Of a stretch of DNA of 64,000 nt, positions 16,925 to 25,619 are shown piece after piece. The position numbers were made by a program, and so were the translations under genes. The stretch comes from DATGMP01 sp035293565. Lineage in GTDB: Bacteria > Pseudomonadota > Alphaproteobacteria > BOG-932 > Roseiterribacteraceae. Location: positions 57,468 through 121,467 of the forward strand of contig DATGMP010000101.1 in assembly GCA_035293565.1 (NCBI GenBank), read 5' to 3'. How positions within the stretch are numbered: the stretch's first letter is position 1; every line of letters begins with the position of its first letter. A model generated the notes under the pieces. It saw only the letters and a program-made list of their open reading frames with translations, did not search any database and was not told the DNA's origin.

Positions 16925-17965
16925 ATGTTCGGAAACCTGTTCGGCTTTCTTTCCAACGACATCGCGATCGATCTCGGAACCGCCAACACCCTCGTCTATG
17001 TGAAGGGGCGCGGCATCATTCTGAACGAGCCGTCGGTGGTCGCGATCGCCAGCAACCGCGGCAAGACCCAGGTTCTGGCCGTGGGCGACGAGGCCAAGCA
17101 AATGCTGGGCCGCACGCCCGGCAACATTCAGGCCATCCGCCCCTTGCGCGACGGCGTCATCGCCGATTTCGAAGTCGCCGAGGAGATGATCAAGCACTTC
17201 ATCCGCAAGGTCCACAACCGGCGGAGCTTCGCATCGCCTCAGGTCATCATCTGCGTGCCTTCGGGATCGACGGCTGTCGAGCGCCGCGCCATCCAGGAAT
17301 CGGCCGAGAGCGCCGGTGCGCGCCGGGTCTTCCTGATCGAGGAGCCGATGGCGGCGGCGATCGGCGCCGGGCTGCCGGTGACCGAGCCGACCGGGTCGAT
17401 GATCGTCGATATCGGCGGCGGCACGACCGAGGTCGCGGTCATCTCGCTGGGCGGCATCGTCTATTCGCGCTCGGTCCGCATCGGCGGCGACAAGCTGGAC
17501 GAGGCGATCATCGCCTATATCCGCCGCAACCATAATCTGCTGGTGGGCGAGAGCTCGGCCGAGCGGATCAAGAAGATGATCGGGTCGGCCTGCCCGCCCG
17601 ACGACGGCGACGGCCGCGTCATGGAGATCAAGGGCCGCGACCTGATGAACGGCGTCCCCAAGGAGCTGGTCATCACCGAGCGGCAGATCGCCGAGAGCCT
17701 GGGCGAGCCGGTCGCCGCCATCGTCGAGGCGGTGAAGGTGGCGTTGGAGCACACCGCCCCCGAGCTCGCCGCCGATATCGTCGACAAGGGCATCGTGCTG
17801 ACCGGCGGCGGAGCGCTGCTGTCGAACCTCGATCATGTGCTGCGCTATGCCACGGGGCTGCCGGTCTCGATCGCCGACGATCCACTGTCCTGCGTGGCGC
17901 TGGGCTCGGGCCGCGCGCTCGAAGAGATGAAGACGCTGAAGAACGTCATCATCAACGCTTATTAA
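16925..17965 (+). CDS. mreB: Rod shape-determining protein MreB
   Basis: 346 residues. Actin-fold motifs: NDIAIDLGTANTLVYVKGRG (phosphate 1), IVDIGGGTTEVAVISLGGIV (phosphate 2) and VLTGGGALLSNLDHVL (adenosine). It forms membrane-associated filaments that guide lateral wall synthesis with MreC, MreD, PBP2 and RodA, all encoded next. No Shine-Dalgarno is visible before the ATG; instead a run of seven T residues lies just upstream. Confidence 0.97.
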   Translation: MFGNLFGFLSNDIAIDLGTANTLVYVKGRGIILNEPSVVAIASNRGKTQVLAVGDEAKQMLGRTPGNIQAIRPLRDGVIADFEVAEEMIKHFIRKVHNRRSFASPQVIICVPSGSTAVERRAIQESAESAGARRVFLIEEPMAAAIGAGLPVTEPTGSMIVDIGGGTTEVAVISLGGIVYSRSVRIGGDKLDEAIIAYIRRNHNLLVGESSAERIKKMIGSACPPDDGDGRVMEIKGRDLMNGVPKELVITERQIAESLGEPVAAIVEAVKVALEHTAPELAADIVDKGIVLTGGGALLSNLDHVLRYATGLPVSIADDPLSCVALGSGRALEEMKTLKNVIINAY

Positions 17966-18122
17966 CCATTTGCCGCTAAGAAAATCCGTGGCTTGGCGCC
18001 GCGACATGACGACCGGACGCTCACGCGACGCGTGCGAATCAGGGATGCGCGTCCTATAATTCCGCTCGTCAGGAAAGTCCGGCGTCCGAGTCGGCAGTCT
18101 TTGATGGGAGGTCGGTCCTGAG

Positions 18123-19019
18123 GTGAAGCAACGAGAGGCATTCGCGGCCCGCGTCGCCGTGCCGTGGCGTGCGGTCGCTCAGCGATTCTCTTCGTTCTTT
18201 TTGGTCATGGTTGCGGTTTCGCTGATCGCGCTGAGCCGGCTCGACCATGCGCTGGTCGACCAGATGCGCGCCCGAACCACCGATGCCGTCGCCCCGATAT
18301 TGGCCTTCCTCCAGCAGCCGATCGCGACGGTGCGCGACACCGCCGCGCGCACCGCCGGCCTTCTCGACCTCGCGGAGGAGAATGTCAGGCTGCGCGAGGA
18401 GAATGCCCGGCTGAAGCAATGGCAGGCGACCGCCCTTGGGCTGGAGGCGCAGAACCGGGTGCTGCGCGACATGATCAATCTGGCGCCCGCTTCGCCGCCC
18501 ATTCTCAAAACCGAGCCGGTCATTGCCGAGCCTGGCGGAATCTATGTCCGCAGCATTCTGGTGGGCGGTGGCGCGCATGACGGGTTGGCGAAAGGACAGG
18601 CGGCGATGGTGGGCACCAGCCTCGTCGGCCGCCTCACCGAGGTTGGCGCCTGGTCGGCCAGAGTCCTGCTGATCACCGACCTCAACTCCCGAATCCCGGT
18701 TATGCTGGAAGGCACGCGAGCCCGAGCCATCCTGGCCGGAGACAACTCGCCCATGCCCCGGTTGCTCTATTTCCCCAAGGCCGCCCAAGTATCGGTCGGC
18801 GACCGGGTCGTCACCGCAGGTCATGACGGAATCTTCCCGGCCGGTCTGCTGGTCGGCCGCGTGGCGCGCATTGGCAGTGGCGACATCCGCGTGGAGCCTT
18901 TGGCCGCGCTCGATCGGCTGGAATATATCGAGCTGGTGGACTCGGCCGCAGCCTCGGCTCTGACTCCGGAGGGCGAGCCCGCCACCACGATGATCGATAA
19001 TCGCGGCCTGGTGCCCTGA
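18123..19019 (+). CDS. mreC: Rod shape-determining protein MreC
   Basis: 298 residues from a GTG start with GGGAGG 11 bases upstream. One N-terminal membrane helix (FSSFFLVMVAVSLIALSRL), a coiled coil (LDLAEENVRLREENARLKQW) and a periplasmic double beta-barrel with AMVGTSLVGRLTEVGAWSAR and VVTAGHDGIFPAGLLVG. Links cytoplasmic MreB to PBP2 outside. A perfect TATAAT at 18055-18060 lies in the mreB-mreC gap but lacks a good -35 box. Confidence 0.95.
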   Translation: MKQREAFAARVAVPWRAVAQRFSSFFLVMVAVSLIALSRLDHALVDQMRARTTDAVAPILAFLQQPIATVRDTAARTAGLLDLAEENVRLREENARLKQWQATALGLEAQNRVLRDMINLAPASPPILKTEPVIAEPGGIYVRSILVGGGAHDGLAKGQAAMVGTSLVGRLTEVGAWSARVLLITDLNSRIPVMLEGTRARAILAGDNSPMPRLLYFPKAAQVSVGDRVVTAGHDGIFPAGLLVGRVARIGSGDIRVEPLAALDRLEYIELVDSAAASALTPEGEPATTMIDNRGLVP

Positions 19020-19546
19020 TGATGGCGACCCCGACAGCGATTCAGCGGCTCGATCGCAATGCCCGCAAGCTGCTGCCCGCGGTGACGACGCTTCTCCTCG
19101 GCATTCTGGTCGTGATCCCGCTGGGCATCCCGGAATGGGGCGCGCTCGCTCCGCCCTTCATGGTGGCCGCGGTCTATTATTGGTCGCTGGCCCGCCCCGG
19201 CCTGCTGCCGCCAAGCGCCGCCTTCCTGCTCGGGCTCTTCCAGGATCTTTTGACGGGCGCCCCAATCGGCTCGGGCGCGCTGATCCTGGTCCTCGTCCAG
19301 TGGATTCTTCGCAGCCAGCAGCGCTTTCTCGGCAATCGCCCCTTCCCGCTGCTCTGGCTTGGATTCGCTCCGGTGGTGTTCGGCGCCGCAATCGTCGAAT
19401 GGATGGTCTATTCCCTTTTCACTTTCACGCCGGCCCCGATCGCCCAGGCGCTGGTGCGCGCGCTGCTGGGATTCGTCCTCTTTCCGGTGGTCGCCGGGCT
19501 GGTTCTGATCCCGGTCCATCGCGCCCTTTCGGAAAAGCTGGCTTAA
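19019..19546 (+). CDS. mreD: Rod shape-determining protein MreD
   Basis: 175 residues, about five membrane helices (for example LLPAVTTLLLGILVVIPLGI and LGFVLFPVVAGLVLIPVH). The motif FLLGLFQDLLTGAPIGSGAL is the conserved D-x-L-x-G signature of MreD. The ATG overlaps the mreC stop (ATGA-type coupling); a second ATG follows directly. Inner-membrane subunit of the elongasome. Confidence 0.92.
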   Translation: MMATPTAIQRLDRNARKLLPAVTTLLLGILVVIPLGIPEWGALAPPFMVAAVYYWSLARPGLLPPSAAFLLGLFQDLLTGAPIGSGALILVLVQWILRSQQRFLGNRPFPLLWLGFAPVVFGAAIVEWMVYSLFTFTPAPIAQALVRALLGFVLFPVVAGLVLIPVHRALSEKLA

Positions 19547-19550
19547 GCCG

Positions 19551-21419
19551 ATGTCCACGGAGCGCGGCGATCTCGAGCGTTACCGGCAGCTCACGCGGCG
19601 GTCTCTGGTGCTGGGCGGCCTCCAGGCGGGCATGATCGCGACGCTGGTCGCCCGCATGTATTATCTGCAGGTCGTCGATTCCAAGCGCTACCAGATGCTG
19701 GCCGAGGACAATCGCATCTCGATGCGGCTGATCGCGCCGTCGCGCGGCCTTATTGTCGATCGCTTCGGGATCCCGCTCGCCAACAACGATCAGAATTTCC
19801 GTGCGCTGATCGTCTCGGAGCAGACGCCCGACCTCGACCGCACCCTGGGCGTGCTCTCCGGCATCATCGACCTGGCGCCGAGCGAGGTCGAGCGCATCCG
19901 CCGCGACATCGCGCATCGGCGGCGCTTCATGCCGGTCATCGTGCGCGAGAATCTGACCTGGGACCAGGTGTCGGTGCTGGAGGTCAACGCGCCCGACATT
20001 CCGGGGGTCATCATCGATGTGGGCGAGGTCCGATCCTACCCCATGGCCGACGAGGCGGCGCATCTGATCGGCTATGTCGGGGCGGTCAGCGAAGACGAGC
20101 TCGACGACGATCAGCCGGTGCTATCGCTGCCCGGCTTCAAGATCGGCAAAAGCGGGATCGAGAAATATCGCGACGAGCAGCTGCGGGGCACCGCCGGCAC
20201 GAGCGAGATGGAAGTCAACGCCTATGGCCGCGAGATCCGCGAGCTGTCGCGCAACGAAGGGCAACGCGGCCACACGGTGACGTTGACGATCGACGCGGCG
20301 CTGCAGAAGGCGGCCCATGAAAGGCTGCTGCAGGAACGCAGCGGGGCGGCGGTCGTCATGGACGCGCAGACCGGCGCCGTCTACGCCTTCGCGTCGGCGC
20401 CCGGCTTCGATCCCAATGTGTTCAGCCGCGGCATTCCGTCGGAGCTCTGGAAATCGCTGCTCGATGACGAGACGGCGCCGCTGATCCCGAAGATGATCGC
20501 CGGCGCCTATCCGCCGGGCTCGACGTTCAAGCTCGTCGTGGCGCTGGCTGGGCTGGAGAGCGGCGCCATCGGCCTCGATCACCATGTGACCTGCAACGGC
20601 ACGTTCACGCTGGGCGGCCACACCTTCTATTGCGACGAATATAAGCATGGCGGCCATGGCACGCTGGGCTTGGTCGAGGGCATCGCCCAATCTTGCGACG
20701 TCTATTTCTATGATGTCGGCAATCGCACCGGGATCGACGCCATCGCAGCAGTCGCCAACCGGCTGGGATTGGGCGAGAAGACCGGTATCGACATCCCGAA
20801 CGAGCATAGCGGGACCATCCCGTCGACCGCTTGGAAGAAGGCCCATACCGGCGAGCCCTGGTATGCCGGCGAGACGATCTCCTGCGCCATCGGGCAAGGG
20901 CAGGTCGCGGCGACGCCGCTCCAGATCGCGACGATGGTGGCGCGGCTCTCCAGCGGCGGCTATGCGGTGAAGCCGCATCTGGTCAAGGACGTGTCGGGCG
21001 TCGAACGCGAGCGGACGGATTGGCCCAAGATCGACTTCAAGCCGGAGCATCTCGAGGCCGTGCTTGCCGGCATGCGAACGGCCTGCAGTCCGGGGTTCCG
21101 CCATACCGGCGCGCATGTGCAGATCCAGGAGCCGGGCATGCAGATGGGCGGCAAGACCGGCACGGCCCAGGTGCATCAATATACGCTGGCCGAGCGCGAT
21201 AGCGGCCATTTCGGGCACCTGGAGGAGAATCTGCCCTGGAAGCTGAAGAACCATGCGTGGTTCGTCGGCTACGCGCCGGTCGACAATCCGCGCTATGTCT
21301 GCTCGGTGCTGGTCGAGCATGCCGGCCATTTCGGCGCCGAGGCGGCCGGTCCGGTCGCGCATGATTTGCTGCTGCTCGCCCAGCAGCGCGACCCCGCGCG
21401 CATCCAGACGCCCGCCTGA
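19551..21419 (+). CDS. mrdA: Penicillin-binding protein 2, peptidoglycan transpeptidase
   Basis: 622 residues. One N-terminal membrane helix (SLVLGGLQAGMIATLVARMY), the dimerisation domain with SPSRGLIVDRFGIPLANN-type signature (here APSRGLIVDRFGIPLANN), then the transpeptidase: active-site serine in AYPPGSTFKLVVAL, SxN-type SCD in IAQSCDVYFYD, and KTG in GGKTGTAQVH. Cross-links elongation-specific peptidoglycan in the periplasm with RodA. Four bases after mreD. Confidence 0.96.
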   Translation: MSTERGDLERYRQLTRRSLVLGGLQAGMIATLVARMYYLQVVDSKRYQMLAEDNRISMRLIAPSRGLIVDRFGIPLANNDQNFRALIVSEQTPDLDRTLGVLSGIIDLAPSEVERIRRDIAHRRRFMPVIVRENLTWDQVSVLEVNAPDIPGVIIDVGEVRSYPMADEAAHLIGYVGAVSEDELDDDQPVLSLPGFKIGKSGIEKYRDEQLRGTAGTSEMEVNAYGREIRELSRNEGQRGHTVTLTIDAALQKAAHERLLQERSGAAVVMDAQTGAVYAFASAPGFDPNVFSRGIPSELWKSLLDDETAPLIPKMIAGAYPPGSTFKLVVALAGLESGAIGLDHHVTCNGTFTLGGHTFYCDEYKHGGHGTLGLVEGIAQSCDVYFYDVGNRTGIDAIAAVANRLGLGEKTGIDIPNEHSGTIPSTAWKKAHTGEPWYAGETISCAIGQGQVAATPLQIATMVARLSSGGYAVKPHLVKDVSGVERERTDWPKIDFKPEHLEAVLAGMRTACSPGFRHTGAHVQIQEPGMQMGGKTGTAQVHQYTLAERDSGHFGHLEENLPWKLKNHAWFVGYAPVDNPRYVCSVLVEHAGHFGAEAAGPVAHDLLLLAQQRDPARIQTPA

Positions 21420-21430
21420 GCCCATAAGCC

Positions 21431-22579
21431 ATGGCGAACATCACCTTCGATCAGCCGCAGCCCGGATTGGGCGCCAAGGCCCGCCAGCTCCCGCCCCTTT
21501 TCATTCTGATGGTGATCGCGCTGGGCGCGGTCGGCGGCGTGGCGCTCTATTCGGCCGCCAACGGCAGCTTCCAGCCTTGGGCAGGGCGGCACCTCGAGCG
21601 CTTCGCCAGCTGCCTCGTCGTCATGATCGCGATCTCGCTGGTCGATATCCGCTTCTGGTTCAAGCTCTCCTATCCCATCTACGCCGTGATGTTCGCCATG
21701 TTGGCGGGCGTCGAGGTGGCCGGGAAGGTGGGAGCTCTCGGCGCTCAGCGCTGGCTCAATCTCGGCATCGTGCAGATCCAGCCCTCGGAGCTGGAGAAGA
21801 TCGCGTTGGTGATGGCGCTCGCCCGCTATTACCACGCCCGGCTGAACGAGGAAGCGGCGCGGCTGAGAAGCCTCGTCATCCCCGCGGTCATGATCCTGGT
21901 GCCGGTCGCGCTCGTGCTGCTGCAGCCCAATCTCGGCACCGCCATCATGCTGACCTTGGCGGGCGCGGCGATGGTGTTCGCAGGCGGCGCCCGGATCTGG
22001 CTGTTCGGTGCGGCGGCGGCGGGCGCCGTGGCGGCCGGGCCGATCGCCTGGCGCTTCATGCATGATTATCAAAAGCGCCGGGTCATGACCTTTCTCGACC
22101 CGTCGACCGACCCTCTGGGCGCCGGGTACCACATCACGCAGTCGCGCATCGCGCTGGGCTCGGGCGGGCTCTTCGGCAAGGGATTCCTCAACGGCACGCA
22201 AAGCCATCTGAACTTCCTGCCCGAGAAGCAGACCGACTTCATCATGCCGCTGCTCGCCGAAGAATGGGGCTTCTGGGGCGCGGTCGCGCTTTTAGGGCTG
22301 TTCTCGCTGGTCGCCTATTACGGCCTGATCGTCGCCCTTCGGAGCCGCAACCAGTACGGACGGATGCTGGCGATCGGCCTCAGCGTCAACCTCTTCCTCT
22401 ATGTTTTCATCAACATGGCGATGGTGATGGGGCTGATCCCGGTGGTGGGCGTGCCCCTGCCCCTCATCTCCTACGGCGGCACTTCGATGCTGGCGGTGAT
22501 GATGGGGTTCGGCCTGCTGATCAGCGTCCTTATCCACCGGGACACCAAGATCAGCCGCCGCTATCCGCTGGGGGATTGA
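21431..22579 (+). CDS. rodA: Rod shape-determining SEDS glycosyltransferase RodA
   Basis: 382 residues, about ten membrane helices. The SEDS-family sequences ALGAQRWLNLGIVQIQPSEL, LLQPNLGTAIMLTLAGAAMV, LNFLPEKQTDFIMPLLAEEW and the C-terminal GVPLPLISYGGTSMLAVMMG are all present. It polymerises lipid II together with PBP2. Last gene of the mre operon, 11 bases after mrdA. Confidence 0.96.
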   Translation: MANITFDQPQPGLGAKARQLPPLFILMVIALGAVGGVALYSAANGSFQPWAGRHLERFASCLVVMIAISLVDIRFWFKLSYPIYAVMFAMLAGVEVAGKVGALGAQRWLNLGIVQIQPSELEKIALVMALARYYHARLNEEAARLRSLVIPAVMILVPVALVLLQPNLGTAIMLTLAGAAMVFAGGARIWLFGAAAAGAVAAGPIAWRFMHDYQKRRVMTFLDPSTDPLGAGYHITQSRIALGSGGLFGKGFLNGTQSHLNFLPEKQTDFIMPLLAEEWGFWGAVALLGLFSLVAYYGLIVALRSRNQYGRMLAIGLSVNLFLYVFINMAMVMGLIPVVGVPLPLISYGGTSMLAVMMGFGLLISVLIHRDTKISRRYPLGD

Positions 22580-22646
22580 CGCGCCGGGGACGGCCGGCCT
22601 TTTGGGAGGTCCCGATTCCGGCAGCCAAGGCCGATCTTGAAAAGAT

Positions 22647-22666
22647 TGGTGGGTGCACAAGGACTC
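22647..22666. repeat. Island-end direct repeat (copy of tRNA-Lys 3' end)
   Basis: These 20 bases are identical to 25433-25452, which form the last 20 bases of the tRNA-Lys gene including CCA. The fic stop codon (22667-22665) overlaps this repeat. The arrangement matches an att site pair left by site-specific integration at a tRNA 3' end. Confidence 0.75.
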
Positions 22667-23900
22667 ACGAGGGTCGTTCTGGGAATAGGCCCGGCATCCA
22701 GCGCGAGGCGAGGGCCGCCGGAAAGGCGAGGCGCAGATTCGCGCGCGAGCTCCCGGATTTGAGCACGCCCCGCTCCAGCAGGGTGGAGACGACGCGGCGC
22801 GCTTGGCGATCGCCGGTGGCGACGATGGCGGGCACGTCGGCGCGCGGAAGCTCCCCACGGTAGAGGATCGCCTCGAGGATGTTGTTCGCCTTGGGCGGCA
22901 GATTGCCAAGGCGGATCTCCTCCTCGGCCCAGAGCAGGATTCGAGCCCGCAGCCGGTCGGGCTGCATCAGCCCCTCCATGAACGTCACCTGATCGATGCA
23001 GGCGGTCAGGAAGAAGCGCGTGAATTCAGCAAGCGCCTCCTCGCTGAGATTGCCCCTGCCGTCGAGATCGTTGCGGCGCGGCAGATCGCAGGCGGCAAGA
23101 TGCCCCTTGTAGGCGTCGACGTTGCGGGCGAGGCCGCGCGCGACGGACCAGATGGCGCCCGTATCCAAGACTTCGAGCAGCGTCGCATGCGACATCAGGC
23201 GGGCAACGCGGCCATTGCCGTCGAGGAATGGGTGAATCCACGCCAGGCGATGATGCGCCGCCGCCGCGGCGATGATGGTCTCGGTCTTGCCGAGCTTGCC
23301 GTACCCCTCCTCGAAGCGGCTGAGAAAGCGCGGTATCGCTCCGGGACTGACGGGGACGTGCCGGCCGACCACGACGTCACGGCGCCGTAGCTCGCCGGGA
23401 ACGACCCTGATCTTCTCCTTGGTCGCAAGGTCCTCGAGCCATAGCAGGTTCTCGGGCAGGAGCTCGCAAAAGCGGCAGTGGATCTCGCGAATCGACTCGG
23501 ACGTGGCGGCGCGGCCTTTCAAGCCATCCTTGTCTATCCACTCTTGCACGGTGATATGGGCTTTGGCCTCCAGCTGCAGATCGCGCTTCATCGCGTTCGC
23601 GCTGTAGTCGCCCTTCAGCGCGCGCTCGATATCGATCGGATGCGTGTCATGGCCCTCGATCAGGTTGCTGTAATAGCAGTTCATCGCCCGCACGAGGTCA
23701 GCGAGCGAGGAGACGAGGCTCTCCGGCAGGGCCCGTCGGAAGCCGGCGCTCTTGGCGGCCAGGTCCAGCGCGAGATCGGTCAGGTCGGCTCGATGACGTG
23801 AGCTTTCCCCGATCAGCAGCGGCTCCATGAGACCGATGCTCTCGCCTCGATCTTCCGGCGCTTTGATGTCCACTTGTTTGGCCGGTTCCGAGAGCGACAT
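22665..23900 (-). CDS. Fic family protein (AMPylation domain) with built-in inhibitory motif
   Basis: 411 residues. The Fic motif HPFLDGNGR is at residues 223-231 with the catalytic His223. An inhibitory (S/T)xxxE(G/N) motif, SNLIEG, is at 78-83, before the Fic core, which makes it a class II Fic protein in the accepted scheme. The C-terminus (NNILEAILYRGELPRADVPA and RRVVSTLLERGVLKSG) looks like a winged helix. Class II Fic enzymes transfer AMP to protein hydroxyls when the glutamate is displaced; target unknown. No Shine-Dalgarno is present and a TATAAT box lies 6 bases from the ATG, so the mRNA may be leaderless. Confidence 0.92.
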   Translation of the reverse strand: MSLSEPAKQVDIKAPEDRGESIGLMEPLLIGESSRHRADLTDLALDLAAKSAGFRRALPESLVSSLADLVRAMNCYYSNLIEGHDTHPIDIERALKGDYSANAMKRDLQLEAKAHITVQEWIDKDGLKGRAATSESIREIHCRFCELLPENLLWLEDLATKEKIRVVPGELRRRDVVVGRHVPVSPGAIPRFLSRFEEGYGKLGKTETIIAAAAAHHRLAWIHPFLDGNGRVARLMSHATLLEVLDTGAIWSVARGLARNVDAYKGHLAACDLPRRNDLDGRGNLSEEALAEFTRFFLTACIDQVTFMEGLMQPDRLRARILLWAEEEIRLGNLPPKANNILEAILYRGELPRADVPAIVATGDRQARRVVSTLLERGVLKSGSSRANLRLAFPAALASRWMPGLFPERPS

Positions 23901-23905
23901 ACATT

Positions 23906-23936
23906 ATTATACATCATATGCTTAGTGCGTATACAA
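23906..23936 (-). promoter_or_regulatory. Candidate leaderless promoter of fic
   Basis: On the minus strand TTGTAT (23936-23931) and a perfect TATAAT (23911-23906) are separated by 19 bases. Transcription would begin at or next to the ATG at 23900. The region also repeats ATACAT twice, which could be an operator for the winged-helix part of the Fic protein itself. Confidence 0.5.
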
Positions 23937-24378
23937 GAAAGAAAACGCCCACTTGAAAGTCCGGTTTGATGTCCGGTTCTTAAATAAGTCCAAGGCGCTA
24001 GGCTTTAAGCAAACCCAAGGATGTTCGCATCGACCGCACGAGCGCTTGATTCCCTGTAATCGGAGCCTCGACGTCGGACGGACAGCTTGTCCGAGCCCCT
24101 TGGGACAGGAGGAAGGTCGGGACGCGTGGATGTCGATGAAGCGGCGTCCCGGTGCCTAGGCGCGATCGCCGTCGCGAGCGATAATATGAGGTCGACACTA
24201 TGGCGGATGTCGAAATCTCAGCTCAGCGGGTCCGCCTCATTCCCAGTGCCGGCGCCGATCACGCGGTAGGCACCCCAAGTCTTTGAAATTATAAGAGGCT
24301 TTGGTGGACCAACCGGGGCCAAACTGGGCACTGGGTTTTGACCATTCCGTTGCCCCACAAAACCGACTTTAGCAGAGG
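23937..24378. other. 442-bp non-coding stretch of the island with two hairpins
   Basis: No credible gene in any frame. CGGACA-GCT-TGTCCG (24079-24093) and GGGACGC / GCGTCCC (24119-24125 and 24144-24150) are perfect inverted repeats. Two copies of GTCCGGTT lie near 23960-23980. These could be terminator-like or remnants of a lost gene. Confidence 0.4.
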
Positions 24379-25329
24379 CTAATCCAGGCCTACTCGATAG
24401 ACGTTGAGGGTATCGAAGAAGTAAAGATTTGGACCTCGCCCTAGCAGTTGCCCCTTCGGTAGCACGGAGCCATCTGGCAGCAATAACCGGACCTGCTTCG
24501 CATTCATTCGGCCGTCTGCATCAAATCCTCCAAGGTAAGCGGTATCGGTCGGATCGTTGTACTGGCCTGAGAAAAGTGCCGCGGTGTTCGAGATTGCGAA
24601 CTCATGGCAGCCACCCAATTCCGTCTTCCAATGCGCGAGGTTAAAGTCGCTCGATATCCGACATACCGGGAAATCCGTGTAAAAGAATGTGGCTGCCTCG
24701 GAGTCGGAGACGTTAAGTGCGTAGCAGTCGGCCATCGTACCGTTTGCATTGGCAGGATATTCCCAAAGCTTTTCGCCCGTTTCGGCAAAACACACGAGTC
24801 CAGCGGCACCAACCGGAGTCGGACCGGGGCCTCCCCACCCGAAGTTGCCGAAGATTCCTTCGTCGCCATACGCGACCCAGATTCTGCCGCGAGCGTCTAC
24901 GTATGCGCGGTTTATCCCGTCACCCAAAAGAATACGCGACACCTTGGCCGTCGTCGGATCGAAAACGGCAGCGTTTAAATCGTAATCCTCATTCCCTCGC
25001 CATGAGCATCGCGGACCAACGACTAGGATCCGCCCATCTGGGAACATATCGACCAACGGAAAAGTCAAATCCAGTTCGGGCAGGTCGATTGTTTGGAGCG
25101 GGCCGGTTGCTCGCCAAATGGATAGGTGAAACCGCTTTGCTTCGTTCATGCTTGTTTTGGGGAAAATACCGATACCGCTCGCGTAGGTCTCGCTAACCGC
25201 ATCGTCGCCTGTGTGCTCAATCGAGAGGAACAAAAGCGAACCATCGTTCGCGACCGAATTGACGATGCGCGAATAGCCCGCTGGTGGGGAAGGTATGTCA
25301 GTGAGCCTTTGAAAGCGGATTGAGTCCAT
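24379..25329 (-). CDS. Uncharacterised beta-propeller-like protein
   Basis: 316 residues, no signal peptide and no membrane helix. The sequence is beta-rich with repeated aromatic-glycine turns (DMFPDGRILVVGPRCSW, DARGRIWVAYGDEGIFG, FDADGRMNAKQVRLLLPDG, LLGRGPNLYFFDTLNVYRV), which suggests a propeller of D-x-x-G-R-I/M blades. No catalytic motif is recognised. Base composition is lower in G+C than neighbouring genes, in line with transfer on the tRNA-Lys island. ATG at 25329 has no Shine-Dalgarno; GATAAT lies 7 bases upstream. Confidence 0.6.
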   Translation of the reverse strand: MDSIRFQRLTDIPSPPAGYSRIVNSVANDGSLLFLSIEHTGDDAVSETYASGIGIFPKTSMNEAKRFHLSIWRATGPLQTIDLPELDLTFPLVDMFPDGRILVVGPRCSWRGNEDYDLNAAVFDPTTAKVSRILLGDGINRAYVDARGRIWVAYGDEGIFGNFGWGGPGPTPVGAAGLVCFAETGEKLWEYPANANGTMADCYALNVSDSEAATFFYTDFPVCRISSDFNLAHWKTELGGCHEFAISNTAALFSGQYNDPTDTAYLGGFDADGRMNAKQVRLLLPDGSVLPKGQLLGRGPNLYFFDTLNVYRVGLD

Positions 25330-25432
25330 GCGCTAAATTATCATCTAACCGTGACGATGTGCTGCTCGCGCAGTGCCCAGTTTTGTCTGGATGCAGATTC
25401 GCTAACGTACTGAAGCGAAAAGAGATTGGCGA

Positions 25433-25508
<76 letters not shown>

Positions 25509-25525
25509 GTCCAAGAGAGGGGCTT

Positions 25526-25554
25526 CATATAGGGGAGCAGGGCGTCGCTGTCGA
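25526..25554 (-). promoter_or_regulatory. tRNA-Lys promoter
   Basis: TCGACA (25554-25549), 17-base spacer, TATATG (25531-25526), 17 bases before the mature tRNA 5' end. Close to the sigma70 consensus and correctly placed. Confidence 0.65.
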
Positions 25555-25619
25555 GTGCCCCGCGATACTGAAGGGTGCGTGATCAAGATCCCCAGAAATA
25601 TAGCACCGGTCGCGCCGCC

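Noticed and set aside
20121..21425. 434-residue minus-strand open frame
   Set aside because: Shadow of mrdA, which has all transpeptidase motifs in the plus frame.
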